In this document: piece after piece, positions 61,943-64,000 of the stretch
Position numbering within the stretch: position 1 is the stretch's first letter
Layout of the letters: every line of letters starts with the position of its first letter
DNA from: Thermoplasmatales archaeon
GTDB taxonomy: Archaea > Thermoplasmatota > Thermoplasmata > Thermoplasmatales > Thermoplasmataceae
Direction of reading: 5' to 3'
NCBI GenBank assembly: GCA_026127925.1
Contig: JAJSLM010000004.1
Coordinates: 62,001 to 126,000 of the forward strand
Length of the DNA: 64,000 bases
The notes under the pieces: generated by a model
Databases searched by the model: none
What the model was told of the DNA's origin: nothing
Seen by the model: only the letters and a program-made list of their open reading frames with translations
Program-made: the position numbers and the translations under genes

Positions 61943-62634
61943 TACTTATTCCTCCTCTGAGGAGATAGTCTCCCAACCTTTCTTCCAGGCGGCGTTCCCC
62001 GCCCTACGGTGGATGGACGACCGACGTGCTGATGATTGCCTCCGCCATGCGGGTGATTTATTGCATTCATGGCTACCCCTCTTACAGTGTATGGTCTTTT
62101 GGCCTTGCTCCTCAAATAATGAATATGGGTTCCAGCCTTAAGGATCGGTTTCGTCGTCAAACCGGATCCAGCAACCCTTCCTACGGTAGCCTTGCACATA
62201 GGACTAAAAAGCCTTAATTTTCCTGATGGCAACTTTATAGAAACCTGCTCTCCATGCCCGACAACAAGTGCCGCAGCACCGGCTGTTCTGCAGAATTTTC
62301 CGCCGTCTCCAGGGAAACTCTCTATGTTGTACACATATTCGCCATCAGCTATCTGGCCAAGTTCTATGGTCGATCCTCTATCTATTCTTGATGGGTCATC
62401 CATGACTATATCTTGACCAACAAATACGCCGTTGAAGGCCAGGGTCATGTGATTCTTGTTATTCTCGTCCTGGAGCAACATAACCGGTGCATTCCTTCCT
62501 GGAGCCTGCACGATATCCTTTACCTTGTACTGTCCTGTGGACAGATTCTCAATCTTCCCAATATGGCGATGGCTTGGGCTTCTGTATACGAGCCCTCCCT
62601 TTCCTCGCCTTCTTGGAGTTATACGCTTACCCAT
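61942..62634 (-). CDS. Ribosomal protein L2 (uL2)
   Basis: A 230-residue L2. [13 protein letters not shown] at the start, [20 protein letters not shown] near 125, and peptidyl-transferase-center histidine region [20 protein letters not shown] near 190-205. Confidence 0.97.
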   Translation of the reverse strand: MGKRITPRRRGKGGLVYRSPSHRHIGKIENLSTGQYKVKDIVQAPGRNAPVMLLQDENNKNHMTLAFNGVFVGQDIVMDDPSRIDRGSTIELGQIADGEYVYNIESFPGDGGKFCRTAGAAALVVGHGEQVSIKLPSGKLRLFSPMCKATVGRVAGSGLTTKPILKAGTHIHYLRSKAKRPYTVRGVAMNAINHPHGGGNHQHVGRPSTVGRGTPPGRKVGRLSPQRRNK

Positions 62635-62642
62635 ATTTCACC

Positions 62643-62894
62643 TCAGAATATACCTATCCTGCCTGCTATTTCATCGGCAGAAAAATCTTCCGTCAAAGTA
62701 ACTATCGCTTTCTTACCGTCTTTCGTAATGACGGTATTTATGGAACTGACCTTAACCGAGAATTTCTTCTCTATCTCGCTCTTTATCTCTTTTTTTGTGC
62801 TCTTCTTTAGAACTAGGAATGAAAGCTTGTTTTCATTCTCGGTTTGCAGCATTGTCTTTTCTGTGGCAATAGGCCTCAGTATTACGTCCATCAT
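62643..62894 (-). CDS. Ribosomal protein L23 (uL23)
   Basis: An 83-residue L23: ILRPIATEKTMLQTE, then KKSTKKEIKSEIEKKFSVKVSSINTV. Binds near the exit tunnel. Overlaps L4 by 4 bases. Confidence 0.95.
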   Translation of the reverse strand: MMDVILRPIATEKTMLQTENENKLSFLVLKKSTKKEIKSEIEKKFSVKVSSINTVITKDGKKAIVTLTEDFSADEIAGRIGIF

Positions 62895-63652
62895 TTCACC
62901 TCTGAAAGTTTCTTCAAGGCAGACTCCGTAAAGACTGTCAAACGGCCGCCAACACCGCCCGGAGCAAGCTTCTTTATGCTCAGTCCCTCAATCGTGGCAA
63001 TATCAACCCCCGGAAGAGACGAGAATACGTCAAGATCCTTCCTTTCGGTTCCCACAATAAGCACGCTTTTAGCCTGTTTGTAAGTTCTGCCTCTCATCTT
63101 TCCTCTGCCAGCCCTTACGTTAACGCTCTCTTTTGACCTTATGATATCGTCCCACAGATTGACCGTTGCAAGGAAAAATAACGCCTGCTTGGATTTCTTT
63201 ATATTCGCCAGCGCATCGTCAGAAACGACTACCGGCAACTTGATCCCGTCTGGAACTACATGACCTCTTGCCTTTACGGCTTCAAGGGAAGATGTCAGTG
63301 CTATTGCACTGTTTCGTGCAATCAACCTTTCTTTCGCGTTCATGTTCTTTTCAAGTATCTTTGTGGTTCTCGGTGAATGTGCACTTTTTCCCTTTACGAA
63401 ACTTGCCAGTAAAACTGCAGTGTTACTTCCAGATGTTCGCGGTATTCTTGCTGTCCCGTGTCCCGGTCCTGCATTGTGCCCAACCCGGCGCATTCCCGCC
63501 ATTGGAGAAGACCCGTAAGGCTGTCTGGCAGATAACGTAACGACTCTGAAGTATCGTTTTATAAGATCAGGCCTTGGGGCTATTGAGAATATCTCTGGAA
63601 GTTCAATTTCCCCCTTGACCTGACCATCGGCTGAATATACATTAGTTTTCAT
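62891..63652 (-). CDS. Ribosomal protein L4 (uL4)
   Basis: A 253-residue archaeal L4 with the tunnel loop SSPMAGMRRVGHNAGPGHGTARIPRT near 45-72, and LIARNSAIALTSSLEAVKARGH near 110. One base after L3's stop region. Confidence 0.96.
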   Translation of the reverse strand: MKTNVYSADGQVKGEIELPEIFSIAPRPDLIKRYFRVVTLSARQPYGSSPMAGMRRVGHNAGPGHGTARIPRTSGSNTAVLLASFVKGKSAHSPRTTKILEKNMNAKERLIARNSAIALTSSLEAVKARGHVVPDGIKLPVVVSDDALANIKKSKQALFFLATVNLWDDIIRSKESVNVRAGRGKMRGRTYKQAKSVLIVGTERKDLDVFSSLPGVDIATIEGLSIKKLAPGGVGGRLTVFTESALKKLSEVK

Positions 63653-64000
63653 TTAATCACCCTGTTTGGATTCTTTCGAAACATAAGAGATGGTCACCGC
63701 TTCTAACGAAGGAGTCTTTTGTCTGGCAGGGTCTCTCATTTTTATGAGTCTCTTGGAAGCGCCTGGAACAGAGCCATGAAGGAGGACGTATTCGGATCTG
63801 ACCAGGCCGTACTGGGGAAAACCTCCCTTAACGTTGATATCCTCGTCTTTTTCGCTTGAGTATTTCAGTACCCTGATATTATGAAATGTACGCTGGTGAA
63901 AACCAACTTGACCAGCCTGCGGAACAGTGTTTCTGACCCAATCTGGATGCCATGGGCCCAGTGTTCCAATCATTCTTCTATGTTTCCTGTTCTTAGTTGG
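63653..64000 (-). CDS. Ribosomal protein L3 (uL3), 5' part off the window
   Basis: The last 116 codons of L3. RRMIGTLGPWHPDWVRNTVPQAGQVGFHQRT contains the conserved GQ.G.H.RT core, and the end KMRDPARQK suits L3. The reading frame is open to base 64000, and the first ATG in view (63973) is internal. First gene of the visible cluster. Confidence 0.95.
   Translation of the reverse strand, partial: PTKNRKHRRMIGTLGPWHPDWVRNTVPQAGQVGFHQRTFHNIRVLKYSSEKDEDINVKGGFPQYGLVRSEYVLLHGSVPGASKRLIKMRDPARQKTPSLEAVTISYVSKESKQGD

Noticed and set aside
1-64000. CRISPR arrays, insertion sequences, integrase, replication origin
   Set aside because: No regularly spaced repeats, transposase or recombinase motifs, or Orc1/Cdc6 with origin repeats were seen.

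Overview
The window is a gene-dense archaeal chromosome segment, most likely from an acidophilic member of the Thermoplasmatales or a close relative. Evidence for this: the long archaeal S10/spc/alpha ribosomal cluster with archaeal-only members (S4e, L32e, L19e, RNase P proteins, aIF1); H/ACA and C/D guide-RNP proteins; archaeal PriL, LSm, aIF2-alpha and Topo VI; a 5S rRNA gene standing alone; an alkyltransferase-endonuclease V fusion of the kind described in Ferroplasma acidarmanus; and a phosphoglycolate phosphatase of the Thermoplasma TA0175 type. Many isolated genes have a TATA-like box centred 24-30 bases before the start codon (ATG, GTG or TTG), which points to widespread leaderless transcription. 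The order assignment is inference; no database search was possible.

Layout. 1-5.5 kb: an accessory stretch with a TDT-family transporter running off the left edge, a four-helix membrane protein, a small mercury module (free HMA protein, MerA-like reductase, HxlR-type regulator) and a thiolase/DUF35 pair in which the thiolase has Ser at the nucleophile position. 5.7-20.4 kb: housekeeping metabolism (M20 peptidase, NadM, IleRS, ThiL, a PD-(D/E)XK nuclease, RaSEA for archaeosine, aminotransferase, rhodanese, M19 dipeptidase, GH15 glucoamylase, GTP-PEPCK). 20.5-26 kb: tRNA-Pro(CGG) and tRNA-Leu(CAG), then an AT-richer block with AGT-EndoV, a large MMPL/RND transporter and two small genes. 26-36 kb: RNase P Rpp21, phosphoglycolate phosphatase, dihydroorotase, QueE, PepQ, primase large subunit, MtnA, TrpRS, AzlCD and an EamA permease. 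36.3-42 kb: 5S rRNA, a nitrilase-family hydrolase, Topo VI A and B, a CruF-like carotenoid hydratase and a DJ-1/PfpI protein. 42.3-46.6 kb: the L44e-S27e-aIF2a-Nop10-PAC2 operon, divergent from LSm-L37e-purF. 46.6-47.6 kb: two AT-rich orphan membrane/secreted proteins. 47.6-64 kb: one unbroken minus-strand translation and secretion cluster from L3 (cut by the right edge) through L15, SecY, AdkA, an EMC3-like insertase, Cmk and Cbf5 to Nop5.

How the parts fit. Most of the window is information processing. Archaeosine synthesis is represented twice (QueE early, RaSEA late), guide-RNA modification three times (Nop10, Cbf5, Nop5), and RNase P twice (Rpp21, Rpp29). Three genes are too short to be listed as ordinary long ORFs but are unmistakable: Nop10, L37e and S14. 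The main oddities are Topo VI in a Thermoplasma-like setting, a long acidic then basic tail on L24, an L15 gene that appears to start at CTG, the Ser-thiolase, and several small leaderless ORFs. I saw no insertion sequence, CRISPR array, integrase or replication origin. Gaps longer than about 300 bases are few; the main one, 26364-26692, holds only a possible small ORF.
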